Shown one piece after another: positions 52,358 to 63,700 of a stretch of 64,000 bases of DNA; position 1 is the stretch's first letter; each line of letters starts with the position of its first letter. The translations under genes were made by a program, and so were the position numbers. A model generated the notes under the pieces. That model did not search any database and had not been told where the DNA came from. It saw only the letters and a list, made by a program, of their open reading frames with translations. The stretch is taken from NCBI GenBank assembly GCA_016841445.1, contig JAENZD010000001.1, forward strand, positions 62,001 to 126,000, read 5' to 3'. The stretch comes from Anaerolineaceae bacterium. Its GTDB lineage: Bacteria > Chloroflexota > Anaerolineae > Anaerolineales > Anaerolineaceae.

Positions 52358-52901
52358 TCAATCCGACCATTTAGAACATCAAATTTCTTATTACATATGA
52401 ACCAGTAAATTTCCTGAAATCCATAATATCCAAAGAATAGAACCAGTTTGAAAAAGAATAACCAATATGTTCTTATTGTTGTCATTTGTATTATTCATGA
52501 GTAGAAAGCTCTGCTTCTTAAACTTTGCTAAAGTGCGAATATTTTTTATCCACCTGATTTACATTTCCCAAATCCATGAGGATTGCAGCCTATTGCCCAC
52601 AGGACACGAACTTGTGAATTATGCCTAGATTATTGATATTCAAGGATGCAAATTTAATACAAATCGATTTAGATTTCAATGTTTTTCCCTTTGAGTTATG
52701 GCACTATCAAAAATAACGTTGGATTATTTTATATTTTCAAACAACTGCGGAACAAGTGAACCTGTTGATATCAAAACTTTGCAAGAAAGAGAGAAGAAAT
52801 ATTCTTAAGAAAATCGTCTGTAATTTATCTGGATATTTCCTCAAAGACCGAAATTTATTATTAAGTCATTTTTAGTCGTCAGAAATTTTATAGATATAAA
52901 G
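52358..52901. other. intergenic gap, nothing recognised
   Basis: 544 bp of AT-rich sequence with no open frame of note, between the degenerate palindrome and the end of the leftward ATPase gene. Confidence 0.5.
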
Positions 52902-55900
52902 CTAGAGACTATTTTCAGATATTTTGAATACATCGGAAGCTTTAGCTTCTAATCGTGTTTGAATGGTAAAATTTCCCATGCTAATCAAAGATTTAAGGGG
53001 ATTTCGTAAGATGTAAGTTTTCCATTCGTTTTCTGATTTATCCTCATCATCCAAAACACCAATTATATAGTAATTATCCTGTTTTTCAGCCGCAGCTCGG
53101 ATCTCGTTTTCACTCATTATTACGCGTCCATTAGCTGTAAAAGTTTTAATTTCTAGATAAACCTCGCTTTGATTAAGAGAACATAATAAATCGTATCCAC
53201 AAATATCTTCCCGTTTATCTTCAATTAATTCTAATCCTTCCCATCCGCCTGGCAATTGCAATCTACGGATAATTTCTAGTTCTCCTTTTTTCCCCCTAGT
53301 TTCTTGAGATATAGAAATAGCTGCTTGCTTTGTGTTTGTGGAATCAGAACTCAAATTTGAACTTCCATCTCGATTTGGTGGAAGAAGAGTTTCAAGCAAT
53401 TTTCCTTGAAAAGTATTAGAAGAATCTGCCAAATTTTGTCCTTGGGCTGTTAAAATGTCTGCAAACCATTTTCTTGTTTCATCATTGTTTAAATCTCCAA
53501 TTGGATCTTGGATTATATTTGCAGGAGGTGGGGTAATTAATATTGTTGATGTGCTTAAGATATCTTCGCCTGATAAAGCTGCCCAGGCAGCATCTTGAGC
53601 TTCTTTACTGATTTCTAGTTGGTTAAGTAAATATTCTTCCATCTCCTTGCGATCACCTTTAAGCTGTTTATATCTCGAAGCTATTCTCGGAAAAAGTCCA
53701 GCTATTTCAGGATCTTGTCGATCAAGAAATATATTGGTTAATACATCACCTAAAGCATCAGCGTCAATATCATACAATTTTAGATTTTCATTACCCTTTG
53801 CATATAATATAAAATTGGCTTCTTGAATTGCCCCAGAACCTGGTATTAATTCTCTCTTTAAGTAGAAATTACGATAATATTCGATTTGTTCAATATCCGG
53901 ATCATTTATTAATTGAAATTTTATTGTTAAGTTATCAACTGTCCTTACTGTAAATCGTTCTTTTAGGCGCTTTACGATCAATTCGGATCGGTTTGATTTT
54001 GCGGTTTCTGCTTTAGCGATAATTGGAGCTAATAAATAAGGGGCTAATTTATTAATTATTTCTGATTGTAGGTCATCTGCAGGTAGCGATTGGGCAGCTG
54101 CTTGGAATTCTTCATTAACTGTCTCACCAATTTCAAGAATAATTATATTTAAGGTGCGAAATAGCTCTGAGTAAACCCTATCTGTATCAATCAACGGTAA
54201 TGCTTTTTTAAAAGCTCTTTCTATTGGCGATCCTGGATCAGCATAATAAATTGGAGGTTTTCTAAATTCAATTTTCTCATCAAATCTAACTACTAAATAG
54301 AGATCGTCTGATGACGAAAACTCATTTTGATTCAATTTCCGGTAAATTTCTTGTATTGCTCCCCGAACTAGTCGCCATTTACTCCGATTTTCGAGAATCT
54401 CAACTTTTGCTCTCTCTGTTTGTAAACTACTGCCAAGGAAGGACAATGCTTTAATTAATGAGTGTTGACTGGCAGATTCAACATTTTCAAGTCTTTCAAT
54501 ACCAAGTTTTTCTAATTTACTTATGTCATTAAAACTATTTGCGACAATATAAGGTAATAATTGATCGCCAAGTTCTACATTTGATCGTCCTGTGGAAATC
54601 AGCCGGGATGTAATTAATCTTGAAAAACAGTTATTCCTATTTGATGGACCAAGTGTTGTGGGTAACCAAAGTTCATTATCGAGTTGTTTGTTAATATAAG
54701 GGGTAATCTCGATTGTTTGGCTTTTTTGTCTTCCACCAAGATAAATGAATCTGTCGTCTGGTTCTTCTAATATATCCTCCGGAAGTTCGATGATTAATGC
54801 CCAAAGTCTATCTTTCCATGAATTTATTCCTTGATCCAACTCCCCTTTAGCTTTCTTTACGCATTTTTCAAACCCATCAATAATGGATAATTGCTGCAGT
54901 TGGATGGGCGAATAATCAGATCGAGAATTTACATCGTTAACAACTGATATCCAATTACCACTACGTTTTATTGATCGAATAACAGCGATGTTCTCATCCG
55001 CTTGTTTTTCACCAATGAAATGTATTATGTCAATTTTATCCAAACTATTGCGTGTGTTTTGGATCTCAAATCCACCAACAGCATATCGTCGATAAGTCAA
55101 AACTTTTAATGATTTTGATACATTTGCTCTTTCAAAAAAGCTTACCCACTCATCAATATTTTCTCCACTTTGTTCACAAAGCAATTCTAAGAATTCTGAT
55201 TTTATTCGTCTTAAATCTGTTACTTCTACTATGCTTGCATCTGGTAGCAGAAACTCATCAGGAAAATAACTTAAGAATGCAGGTATAAGATCTTCTCTAC
55301 TAACGAAATATTCAGTATGTTCGTCATCAATTTGTTGAGGTAAAGGTACTCTACCTATATCTTGCCAAAAATCTGATGAGACAATTGTCCTTGGTGATAA
55401 ATTGATAATCGATTTAATAAACTCCCAAACGACTAGTAAATCGTTTATTGATACAGTTTTTTCTCCGCTGAATATTTGCGGGATAACGTTTCTTATAGCT
55501 TTAGGCAACAATTCGGTAGCTTCAAATCGGCTTATCTTAAAAGTAATAAGAATCTTGTTTCTGAGAAGTTCATCACTGTTTTCGATTAATATTGTCAGGT
55601 CAGGATTAAGGAAATTAAAAATCGCTTCAAAAATCTCTGGAACATTAATTGATGAACTTTCGCCGCTTGGAGGTAAACAAACGATGGGATCCTGACCGTC
55701 TGAAGCGACTTTTACATAACCGTTCCTGATAGGTATTATTTTCCGCTCATTAATTAATTCTGGATCCTCAACTATATTTGGCATCTGATTTACTAGATAT
55801 TCATAACATTCATACCACCAAGACATTTCTTTCTTATCTTCTTTCGAAGTTTCTACTTCAATGAAATCAAGAATTCTTTCTTCTACTACTTGGGTAACAT

Positions 55901-57452
55901 CGCACAATTTAAGAAATGATCTTGTTTTCCTATTGTCCACACGATGGTCAATAAATGATATCTTGTCATTTATGACTATTTTTACGTCATCACCAAAATG
56001 ACTTTCCCAAAATCCCTGTTCATCTATAGTTGGAGGGAGAATGACTTTATCTTGGGACAATAACCCAGTTTTTGTGTGGAGAAAAGGTTCTGTTCTTTTA
56101 CCTAAATGAAAACCAAATTTTTCAATAAATATCCTTGCCATTGTGCTTTGATATTGACTTAAAGGCGCTAGCGCTTCAAAAACGCTGATGGGAGAATAAT
56201 GATTCAATAATTGAGTAAGGAATTCATTTGCAGCTTTTTCAGCTATGCAATCAAGCAACCAGTGGTTATACTTGCTATTTTCCATTAAGCGTGTGCGATC
56301 TGGCTTAACATAAAAATCACCATGGATAATAAAACCAACCCCAGTTGATTCCTCAGTTGGAAAATAAACATGGAATAAGGAGTCTTCAATTGAGTAAGGA
56401 TGTCCTTCCGTTATACCTACTGCTAAAACCACCTTTGCATCTCTCATAACTCGAATAGCTTTTGGCGTTTCTGCATCCCTTTTTATTTCACTAGGAATGG
56501 TAAAGCGATAATTTGATTGAAAATAGCTTCTTACAATTCTTTTTCCATTGATTTCAATTTTTACTTCAATTTCAAGAGGATTATCCAAACTTCCTTCGCT
56601 CGAAATTTCAACGGTACCCAACTTATTGTCTTGGTCAAACAATGAAACGTTTGTTAATGATGAGAGAAATGGTATTAGTACTGAAACCTCATCAGTTAAA
56701 TAACCCAGGAGTATTGATTTACCTTGATCATTATTAGTTAGTGGTGAAGGGCTAAGCGATTCCAAAGCGCCTTTACTGATATCTGGATCAATTGCAGGAA
56801 ACCAAAACATTGTTGTAAAACCATTTCCATATTTTCCCGAATTGATATCCTCAAATATTTTTGCACCTTGTCCCAAAGCTTCTTTTTGAACGATTTTCGG
56901 AATTGTCATTATTGGACAAACATTCTGACCATGTTTGATCCATTTTTGATACTCAATATCTACTTCTGGCTTTCTCCTTAAAACCTCTTGTATATGACCA
57001 TTGTTTACACTCCAAGAGTATTTGATTGCTATAAAGTTCTTGCCTCCAATTTGAACGAGATATGGGGATGGAGAGATATCTAAAACGGATCGAAATCCTA
57101 GGCCCTTGTGTCCGATACATTCTCCCGGATCTTTATCACTCCAACCATCATTTAGATTTTTAAAGTTATCAATAGTAAACCAATCCCCATCGTGAGCAAA
57201 AGCCAGCCCTTCTTCGCACAGAATATAAATTGCTTTACTCGCATCACAATCGTCTGCATTCTGAAGTAATTCATAAGGTGCACGACCACGGTAAAGTTCC
57301 CTCAAGTCTCGTTCATTTTTTGCTTTATCTCGCAAATACTTCAATCCAAATAAAGAATAATCTGGCCTAAATTGGTCTTTTTCGATTGATTCGAAAGTTT
57401 CTCGATTAAGCGGAAGAATTAGAGCTAATTTTAACTTTGACCTTTTATCCAT
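52902..57452 (-). CDS. sacsin/NOV-like GHKL ATPase with C-terminal DUF3883
   Basis: 1516 aa, GGAGG before the ATG. The N-terminal GHKL (HSP90-type) ATPase motifs are visible: E-L-L-Q-N-A-D-D-C at 61-69, F-A-H-D-G-D at 85-90 and G-H-K-G-L-G-F at 114-120. A long helical middle follows. The C-terminus (about 1380-1490) is DUF3883: K-K-G-E-L-E-I-I-R-R-L, then D-I-C-G-Y-D-L-L and Y-L-E-I-K-T-F, with D...E-x-K spacing like a PD-(D/E)xK nuclease. Such ATPase-nuclease proteins recur in restriction and DISARM-type islands. Divergent from the helicase gene; probably a defence effector or sensor. Confidence 0.82.
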   Translation of the reverse strand: MDKRSKLKLALILPLNRETFESIEKDQFRPDYSLFGLKYLRDKAKNERDLRELYRGRAPYELLQNADDCDASKAIYILCEEGLAFAHDGDWFTIDNFKNLNDGWSDKDPGECIGHKGLGFRSVLDISPSPYLVQIGGKNFIAIKYSWSVNNGHIQEVLRRKPEVDIEYQKWIKHGQNVCPIMTIPKIVQKEALGQGAKIFEDINSGKYGNGFTTMFWFPAIDPDISKGALESLSPSPLTNNDQGKSILLGYLTDEVSVLIPFLSSLTNVSLFDQDNKLGTVEISSEGSLDNPLEIEVKIEINGKRIVRSYFQSNYRFTIPSEIKRDAETPKAIRVMRDAKVVLAVGITEGHPYSIEDSLFHVYFPTEESTGVGFIIHGDFYVKPDRTRLMENSKYNHWLLDCIAEKAANEFLTQLLNHYSPISVFEALAPLSQYQSTMARIFIEKFGFHLGKRTEPFLHTKTGLLSQDKVILPPTIDEQGFWESHFGDDVKIVINDKISFIDHRVDNRKTRSFLKLCDVTQVVEERILDFIEVETSKEDKKEMSWWYECYEYLVNQMPNIVEDPELINERKIIPIRNGYVKVASDGQDPIVCLPPSGESSSINVPEIFEAIFNFLNPDLTILIENSDELLRNKILITFKISRFEATELLPKAIRNVIPQIFSGEKTVSINDLLVVWEFIKSIINLSPRTIVSSDFWQDIGRVPLPQQIDDEHTEYFVSREDLIPAFLSYFPDEFLLPDASIVEVTDLRRIKSEFLELLCEQSGENIDEWVSFFERANVSKSLKVLTYRRYAVGGFEIQNTRNSLDKIDIIHFIGEKQADENIAVIRSIKRSGNWISVVNDVNSRSDYSPIQLQQLSIIDGFEKCVKKAKGELDQGINSWKDRLWALIIELPEDILEEPDDRFIYLGGRQKSQTIEITPYINKQLDNELWLPTTLGPSNRNNCFSRLITSRLISTGRSNVELGDQLLPYIVANSFNDISKLEKLGIERLENVESASQHSLIKALSFLGSSLQTERAKVEILENRSKWRLVRGAIQEIYRKLNQNEFSSSDDLYLVVRFDEKIEFRKPPIYYADPGSPIERAFKKALPLIDTDRVYSELFRTLNIIILEIGETVNEEFQAAAQSLPADDLQSEIINKLAPYLLAPIIAKAETAKSNRSELIVKRLKERFTVRTVDNLTIKFQLINDPDIEQIEYYRNFYLKRELIPGSGAIQEANFILYAKGNENLKLYDIDADALGDVLTNIFLDRQDPEIAGLFPRIASRYKQLKGDRKEMEEYLLNQLEISKEAQDAAWAALSGEDILSTSTILITPPPANIIQDPIGDLNNDETRKWFADILTAQGQNLADSSNTFQGKLLETLLPPNRDGSSNLSSDSTNTKQAAISISQETRGKKGELEIIRRLQLPGGWEGLELIEDKREDICGYDLLCSLNQSEVYLEIKTFTANGRVIMSENEIRAAAEKQDNYYIIGVLDDEDKSENEWKTYILRNPLKSLISMGNFTIQTRLEAKASDVFKISENSL

Positions 57453-57663
57453 CTAGACTTTCCTCCGGATTAATATTCAAGGTTAGGCGAAATTTATGTT
57501 TGAGAATTCTGGTTGGTTCTTTTCTATTCACATGATAGCCGTTGATTTATTATAATGGAAGGTAAGTTTAATAAATCTATTCTTAGTCAGTGGTTAAGCT
57601 TTATAAATAGAATCTAGTAATAAATCCCTAGAATGGTAATAATTATTTGATATAATCATCATT
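57453..57663. promoter_or_regulatory. divergent promoter region of the defence genes
   Basis: 211 bp. TATAAT at 57651-57656 lies only seven bases before the helicase ATG, so the transcript would begin at or next to the start codon. Confidence 0.5.
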
Positions 57664-60600
57664 ATGCGGGCATCTTCGAATCAAACACCACCTGAAATTG
57701 GCCAAGTCGTCTCCGTTCGACAGAAAAAATTCGTTGTTACGGACATCCAGGAAAGTTTACTGGATAGCAAATTTATAAACGACGTCACAATTCAAGACAC
57801 CCATCTTGTTCGCCTCTCATCGATCGAAGATGATGATATGGGCAGCGAGCTGATGGTGATCTGGGAAGTTGAACCGGGCGTTTCTGTTGAAGAAAAAGTA
57901 AACTTGCCCCAACCAAAGGGGTTTGACGAGCCAGACACTTTAGACGCATTTATGCATGCGGTACAATGGGGGGCAATCACAACCGATGTAAATCAGCTTC
58001 AAGCGCCTTTTCGCAGTGGCATTCAACCTGAAGATTATCAATTAGAACCCTTGGTTCGTGCCCTTCAAATGCCGCGTGTCAATTTACTTCTTGCCGACGA
58101 TGTCGGCCTGGGTAAAACGGTCGAAGCCGGTTTGGTGGTGCAGGAATTATTATTCAGAAATCGTGCGCATTCCATTTTGATTGTTTGCCCGGCAGGGCTG
58201 CAATTGCATTGGGAAGAGCAGATGCATGAAAAATTTGGTCTTGAATTCCGCATTATGGATAGCGATGCCTTTGCCAAACTTCGTCGTACCCGTGGAATCC
58301 ATGTAAATCCCTGGAGTCATTTCCCCCGTCTGATTACATCCATTGATTTTCTAAAACGGGATTACCCACTACGTTTGTTTAGGGAATTACTGCCGCCTAA
58401 AATATCATATCCAAGAGAGTTTGATATCCTTATCGTTGATGAAGCTCATAATGTATCGCCTGCGGGTTCTGGTAATTATGCGGTGGACTCTTTACGGACG
58501 CAAGCCATCAGCCTGATTTCCCCTCACTTCGAACATCGCTTATTTCTCTCGGCAACTCCGCATAATGGCTATCAGGAAAGTTTCACCTCGCTCCTTGCCA
58601 TGCTCGATAATCAGCGTTTTGCCCGGGGTGTGCCGCCGCACCAGGATCAGCTTGAAAAAACCATGGTTAGGCGGTTGAAATCTGAAATCGTTAACTGGGA
58701 TGGAACCCCACGTTTTCCCCAAAGGCGGATTGAGCCCCTGATTGTGAATTACACCGAGGAAGAAAAAGCTGCTCATGATCTTCTGGATCAGTATCGCACT
58801 TTGAGACTGTCTAGCAGTGCCGGTAAATCGATCGCTGATGAGTTTGTCCTGAAACTGCTCAAAAAGAGGCTTTTCTCATCACCCGCAGCTTTCCTCTCAA
58901 CCTTAGAAGTCCACCTACAGACCTTGAGTAAAAAAGCTTCAAAAGATACCAGACCACCTAAGATTGGTGAGTTGCGCCGCGCCATTGGCGAAACAGAAGA
59001 CTCTTTTGCCACAGATCAAGAGCAGGATGATGCGCTTGACCGGGCAACGACAACGGCAACCCGAAAACAACGGCCGCTTTCTTCTGAAGAAAAGGTGGTC
59101 ATACAGCAGCTTCAATCTTGGGCATCAACCGAAAGTGCCCGGGCAGATTCAAAGGCGAAAGCCCTAATAGATTGGCTTCAAAAAACGCTCAAGCCTGATG
59201 GTGATTGGAATGATGAGCGTGTTATCATCTTTACGGAATATCGCACCACACAAAGTTATCTCCAAACCATATTGGCAGCCCATGGCTTTACCCAGAGAAA
59301 TCGTCTTAAAGTTTTTTATGGTGGGATGGACCCTGAGGATCGTGAGCGCATACAGAACGAGTTTCAGGCGGATCCATCCTTAAGTCCCTTGCGTATCTTG
59401 CTTGCAACAGACACGGCTTCTGAAGGTATCGATCTTCAAAAGTTTTGTCACCGTCTCATTCACTATGAAATTCCATGGAATCCTAACCGGATGGAACAGC
59501 GTAACGGACGCATTGATCGTTATGGTCAAAAATATGAACCGGAGCTCTATCATTTTGTTGGGAAAAAGCCGGAAGAGATCAAACCCGGATCAGCCTCCCT
59601 TGAAGATGATTTGGAATTCCTCTGGGTAGCCGTCAACAAGGTTAATAATATCCGTCAGGACCTGGGCAGTGTCGGACCTGTGATTGCAGCATCCATAGAA
59701 GAAGCGATGTTGGGTCGAACGAGAATTCTGGATACCAGCATGGCTGAAATGAAAGCGCAGCAGTTGCGACGCTATACGCGTTTCCAAATTGATCAGAAAG
59801 AAAGAATTCTCAAAGCACGAGATCTCCAGCAGGAAACAAAAAATAATCTCAATTTGACTTCTGATAATGTTCATAAGCTGGTAGAAGCAGCCCTGGTTCT
59901 TGCTGAAAAACCGCCGCTAAGGCCGGCATTGGATATGCCTGGTTTGGAAGATAAGGCTTTTTACTTACCTGAGCTGACAGGCAGCTGGCAAAAATGCACA
60001 AATGGCCTGTCGCATCCTTTTACCGGGCATGTTCGGCCTGTTGTATTTGATGCAGCACTGGCAAAAGATCGAGATGACGTTGTTCTTGCCCATCTCAATC
60101 ATCCCCTGGTGCAAATATCTCTTCGCCTGCTGAGGGCAGAAATCTGGAGCCCGAACACTGAGAAAGGCTTGAACCGTGTCACCATCCGTGTCGTTCCGGA
60201 TCATCTATTAGAAACACCTTCTGCAATGGCTTATGGGCGTCTCGTTCTGATAGGGGGCGATAATCAACGGCTGAATGAGGAGATCATCTCTGCTGGTGGG
60301 GAAATCAGGGATGGCGTATTTCGCCGCATTCCCCAGGTCGGTCGTGTCGGAGACCTGCTCAACGAAAGCAGGGCTGAAGTGGTCAGCCAGGATATCAAAG
60401 ATGCCCTCAAGCGGGTTTGGCCAAATATAGAAACAAACTTGATGTTAGCCCTTGAAGCTCGTGTTAAACAGCGAATCGATGGTCTCCAGGGTGAATTAGC
60501 TAAAAGACAGGAAAAGGAATCTGAAGATATCACCGCTATTCTTTCAGATCTTGCTGCTTCAATTGAGCATGAACTCTCGGAAAAACAATTAATACAGCTA

Positions 60601-60798
60601 GAATTGTGGAATTGGAACAATGATGAACGTGAACAGTTACGCCGTGATGAGGATGCGCTTCGCTTCCGATTGAAACAGATTCCAGGGGAACTGGAAAATG
60701 AACTGGAGCGGATTCGTACCCACTACGCCAACCCTCAACACAGGCTGTATCCGGCATCTGTAATATTTTTAATCCCCGAACATTTACGGGAGTCATAA
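57664..60798 (+). CDS. drmD: SNF2-like helicase, DISARM DrmD-type
   Basis: 1044 aa. Superfamily 2 motor: Walker A D-D-V-G-L-G-K-T near 147, D-E-A-H near 258, S-A-T-P-H-N-G near 295 and motif VI Q-R-N-G-R-I-D-R-Y-G-Q near 610. The N-terminus (G-Q-V-V-S-V-R-Q-K-K-F-V-V) and the long C-terminal helical domain match the DrmD type of class 1 DISARM phage defence. The following methylase, starting directly after its stop, supports this. The ATG at 57664 lacks a ribosome site. drmA, drmB and drmC would lie beyond the window. Confidence 0.78.
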   Translation: MRASSNQTPPEIGQVVSVRQKKFVVTDIQESLLDSKFINDVTIQDTHLVRLSSIEDDDMGSELMVIWEVEPGVSVEEKVNLPQPKGFDEPDTLDAFMHAVQWGAITTDVNQLQAPFRSGIQPEDYQLEPLVRALQMPRVNLLLADDVGLGKTVEAGLVVQELLFRNRAHSILIVCPAGLQLHWEEQMHEKFGLEFRIMDSDAFAKLRRTRGIHVNPWSHFPRLITSIDFLKRDYPLRLFRELLPPKISYPREFDILIVDEAHNVSPAGSGNYAVDSLRTQAISLISPHFEHRLFLSATPHNGYQESFTSLLAMLDNQRFARGVPPHQDQLEKTMVRRLKSEIVNWDGTPRFPQRRIEPLIVNYTEEEKAAHDLLDQYRTLRLSSSAGKSIADEFVLKLLKKRLFSSPAAFLSTLEVHLQTLSKKASKDTRPPKIGELRRAIGETEDSFATDQEQDDALDRATTTATRKQRPLSSEEKVVIQQLQSWASTESARADSKAKALIDWLQKTLKPDGDWNDERVIIFTEYRTTQSYLQTILAAHGFTQRNRLKVFYGGMDPEDRERIQNEFQADPSLSPLRILLATDTASEGIDLQKFCHRLIHYEIPWNPNRMEQRNGRIDRYGQKYEPELYHFVGKKPEEIKPGSASLEDDLEFLWVAVNKVNNIRQDLGSVGPVIAASIEEAMLGRTRILDTSMAEMKAQQLRRYTRFQIDQKERILKARDLQQETKNNLNLTSDNVHKLVEAALVLAEKPPLRPALDMPGLEDKAFYLPELTGSWQKCTNGLSHPFTGHVRPVVFDAALAKDRDDVVLAHLNHPLVQISLRLLRAEIWSPNTEKGLNRVTIRVVPDHLLETPSAMAYGRLVLIGGDNQRLNEEIISAGGEIRDGVFRRIPQVGRVGDLLNESRAEVVSQDIKDALKRVWPNIETNLMLALEARVKQRIDGLQGELAKRQEKESEDITAILSDLAASIEHELSEKQLIQLELWNWNNDEREQLRRDEDALRFRLKQIPGELENELERIRTHYANPQHRLYPASVIFLIPEHLRES

Positions 60799-63700
60799 AT
60801 GAGTTTGATCGCCAGCCATCATATTGAGTGGAAAAGCCTTCTGGATATTTCAGGACCTTTCCTGTCAATCCCAGTCCTTTTGGAGGTCTTTCCAGATGGG
60901 TTGGATGTTGTTGATAAAGAGGTCGTTTCAAATTGTCGCAGTGCTTATGAAGAATGGCGAGAAGCAAAAAATGAGGTTGCCATTCATTCTGCCTGGATCG
61001 ATTATGTATTAGGCAATTTATTGGGCTATCCCTCAGATTTACTGCTTAGAGGCCAATCTATCCCTCCTAACCTGTCTGCTTATATTCCGCAACAATCCAT
61101 TTCCTTACATCCAAGTATGGTTCTGATCGACCCAGCGTCAAAAGAACCTCAATTATTGATTCGAAAATACGATCATACACAGGATCTTAATAAACCGCCC
61201 TTCGGGGAAGCGTCGATGTCCTGCCTTTCACGAATGATGGAGCTCCTGCATGCCACCCAGGTACCCTTAGGCCTGATCACCAATGGAGAAGATTGGGTTC
61301 TTGTTCATGCGCCGGTGGGAGAGACCTCAAGCTATATCGCATTTTCTTCCCATTTTTGGTTTGCAGAACGTCTAACATTACGCGCATTTTATACAATTTT
61401 TCAATTAAAACGCTTCTTTGGGGTCCCGGATGAGGATACACTCACCTCCCTTTTTAAGCGCAGTGCAGAAAACCAGCATGAGATTACGGATCAATTGGGT
61501 GCGCAGGTCCGCTCCGCGGTCCAAATATTGATCCAGGCCTTCAATAAAGCCGATCAGGATGCAAATCGCAAGCTATTGAAAGATGTCGAGCCCGATTTTC
61601 TATATGAAGCGGCAATTACAATCATGATGCGTTTGGTGTTTCTACTTTATGCCGAAGAGCGTAAGTTGTTGCCAGTGAATGAAAAACTTTACTACCAGCA
61701 TTATGCTATTTCAAATATTGCTGATCAACTTAGTGCTGAGAGAGATCAATTTACTGAAGATATATTGGAACGCCATTACGATGCCTGGTCACGCATCCTG
61801 GCAATCAGCCGGCTGGTCTTTGGCGGGATTCGTCATGATCGTCTCAATATGCCGGCCTATGGTGGTTCGCTTTTTGACCCGGATCGGTTTGCTTTTTTGG
61901 AAGGTCGGGATCAGGGATCAAACTGGCAGGAGGAAGTGGCTGCACCGTTGCTGATCGATAACCGGACTGTTCTTCACATTCTCGAAAATATTCAATTTTT
62001 ATATATTCGTGATTATCAACAGCGGCAGCGTTTATCTTTCAGAGCCCTCGATATCGAGCAGATCGGGCACATCTATGAAGGCCTTCTGGAATACAAAGCC
62101 GCCAGGGCCGATCAGATCATGATCGGTCTGGAGGGGAATAAAGGCTATCCGTTGCCTTATATGGCGCTCGATGAACTGGAAGCGTATTACAGCAAAGGCA
62201 TTAAACAATTATCTAAAGAAGTAAATGAAATTACCAATAAATCACATTCAGCCATCAAGAATGCCTTGGATAAACCGATTGATCTTGAATTTGCTGCCCG
62301 GTTGCGGGTTGCCTGCCGCAATCAGGAACAGCTTTATCAGCGGGTAGCACCCTTTGCCTACCTGCTGAGGGAAGATGACTATCAAAATCTGGTCATTATT
62401 GAACCCGGCAGTGTGTATGTTACCCTGGGCAGCACTCGCCGTGCCACCGGAACCCACTATACCCCCCGCAGCCTGACAGAACCCATTGTCCAGCATACGC
62501 TTGACCCCCTTGTTTACAAAGGTCCTGCAGAGGGTTTGCCCCAGGATGAATGGGATCTGCACCATCCGGCCAAGCTGCTTGATCTCAAAATATGTGATAT
62601 GGCCATGGGTTCAGGCTCATTCTTGGTGCAGGTCATTCGTAATTTATCCGAACGTCTGGTGGAAAGCTGGGAAAAACTTCTCCCCGTCACGGATCCTGAA
62701 AAACAGCTGGGGCTGTATTTGTCTGCTGAGGGGAAAATCTTGGATACGCCTTCGGATGTCGCCTTACCCAACGATCTGGATGCCCGGTACCTGGTCGCTC
62801 GCCGCCTTGTTGCAGATCGTTGTATCTATGGCGTTGATAAGAACCCCCTGGCAGTCGAGATGGCAAAGCTCTCCATCTGGCTGATCACCCTGGATAAGAA
62901 CCGCCCCTTTACCTTTCTGGATCATTCCCTCAAATGTGGCGACTCTTTGGTGGGCGCAAGTGAGCAGGATTTCCTAAATTGGGCACACAGCACAGTTAAT
63001 AACACCACCTGGTCCTTGTTTGATGAGGGCATTCGTAATGAATTAGAGGACGCTCGTGCTAAACGGCGAGAGTTGGAAGCATTTGATGTTCGCGATATAA
63101 CCGATTTGGAGATGAAGAAGGACCTTCTCCATCAGGCGGAGCAGGCGGTTCAGCGTGTAAAATTGGGGTGTGATCTCCTAACCGGAGCCCGTTTGAAGGG
63201 GTTGGGTAAGACCGATCAGGAAGCTGAGGAGAGCATACTTCTGATGCAGTGGATGGCGGGAGAGATAGAAGATAATCCCCGTTGCCAAACCGCTTTGAAT
63301 ATATCCCAGAGAGAAAGAGTTTTTCATTGGTTCTTGGAATTTCCGGAAGTTTTCGAAAAAAGCGGATTTGACGCTTTTATTGGAAACCCTCCTTTCTTGG
63401 GGGGGCTAAGAATTAGTACAACTTATGGTGATAATTATCTATCATATATCCACAATAAATTTCTTGGTAAGGGAACTGCAGATCTTTGTTCTTATTTCTT
63501 CATGAATGCTTATGTTTTAATTTCAAGAAAAGGAAATATAGGGTTTATTGCTACCAATACAATCTCACAGGGAGATTCTCGTGAGATTGGATTTGACAGA
63601 ATAATTTCTGAAGGAGGAATCATTTACAGAGCCGATGTTTCTGTGAAATGGCCAGGTACTGCCGCTGTTTATGTGTCAATAATTCATTTGACTAATTCTA

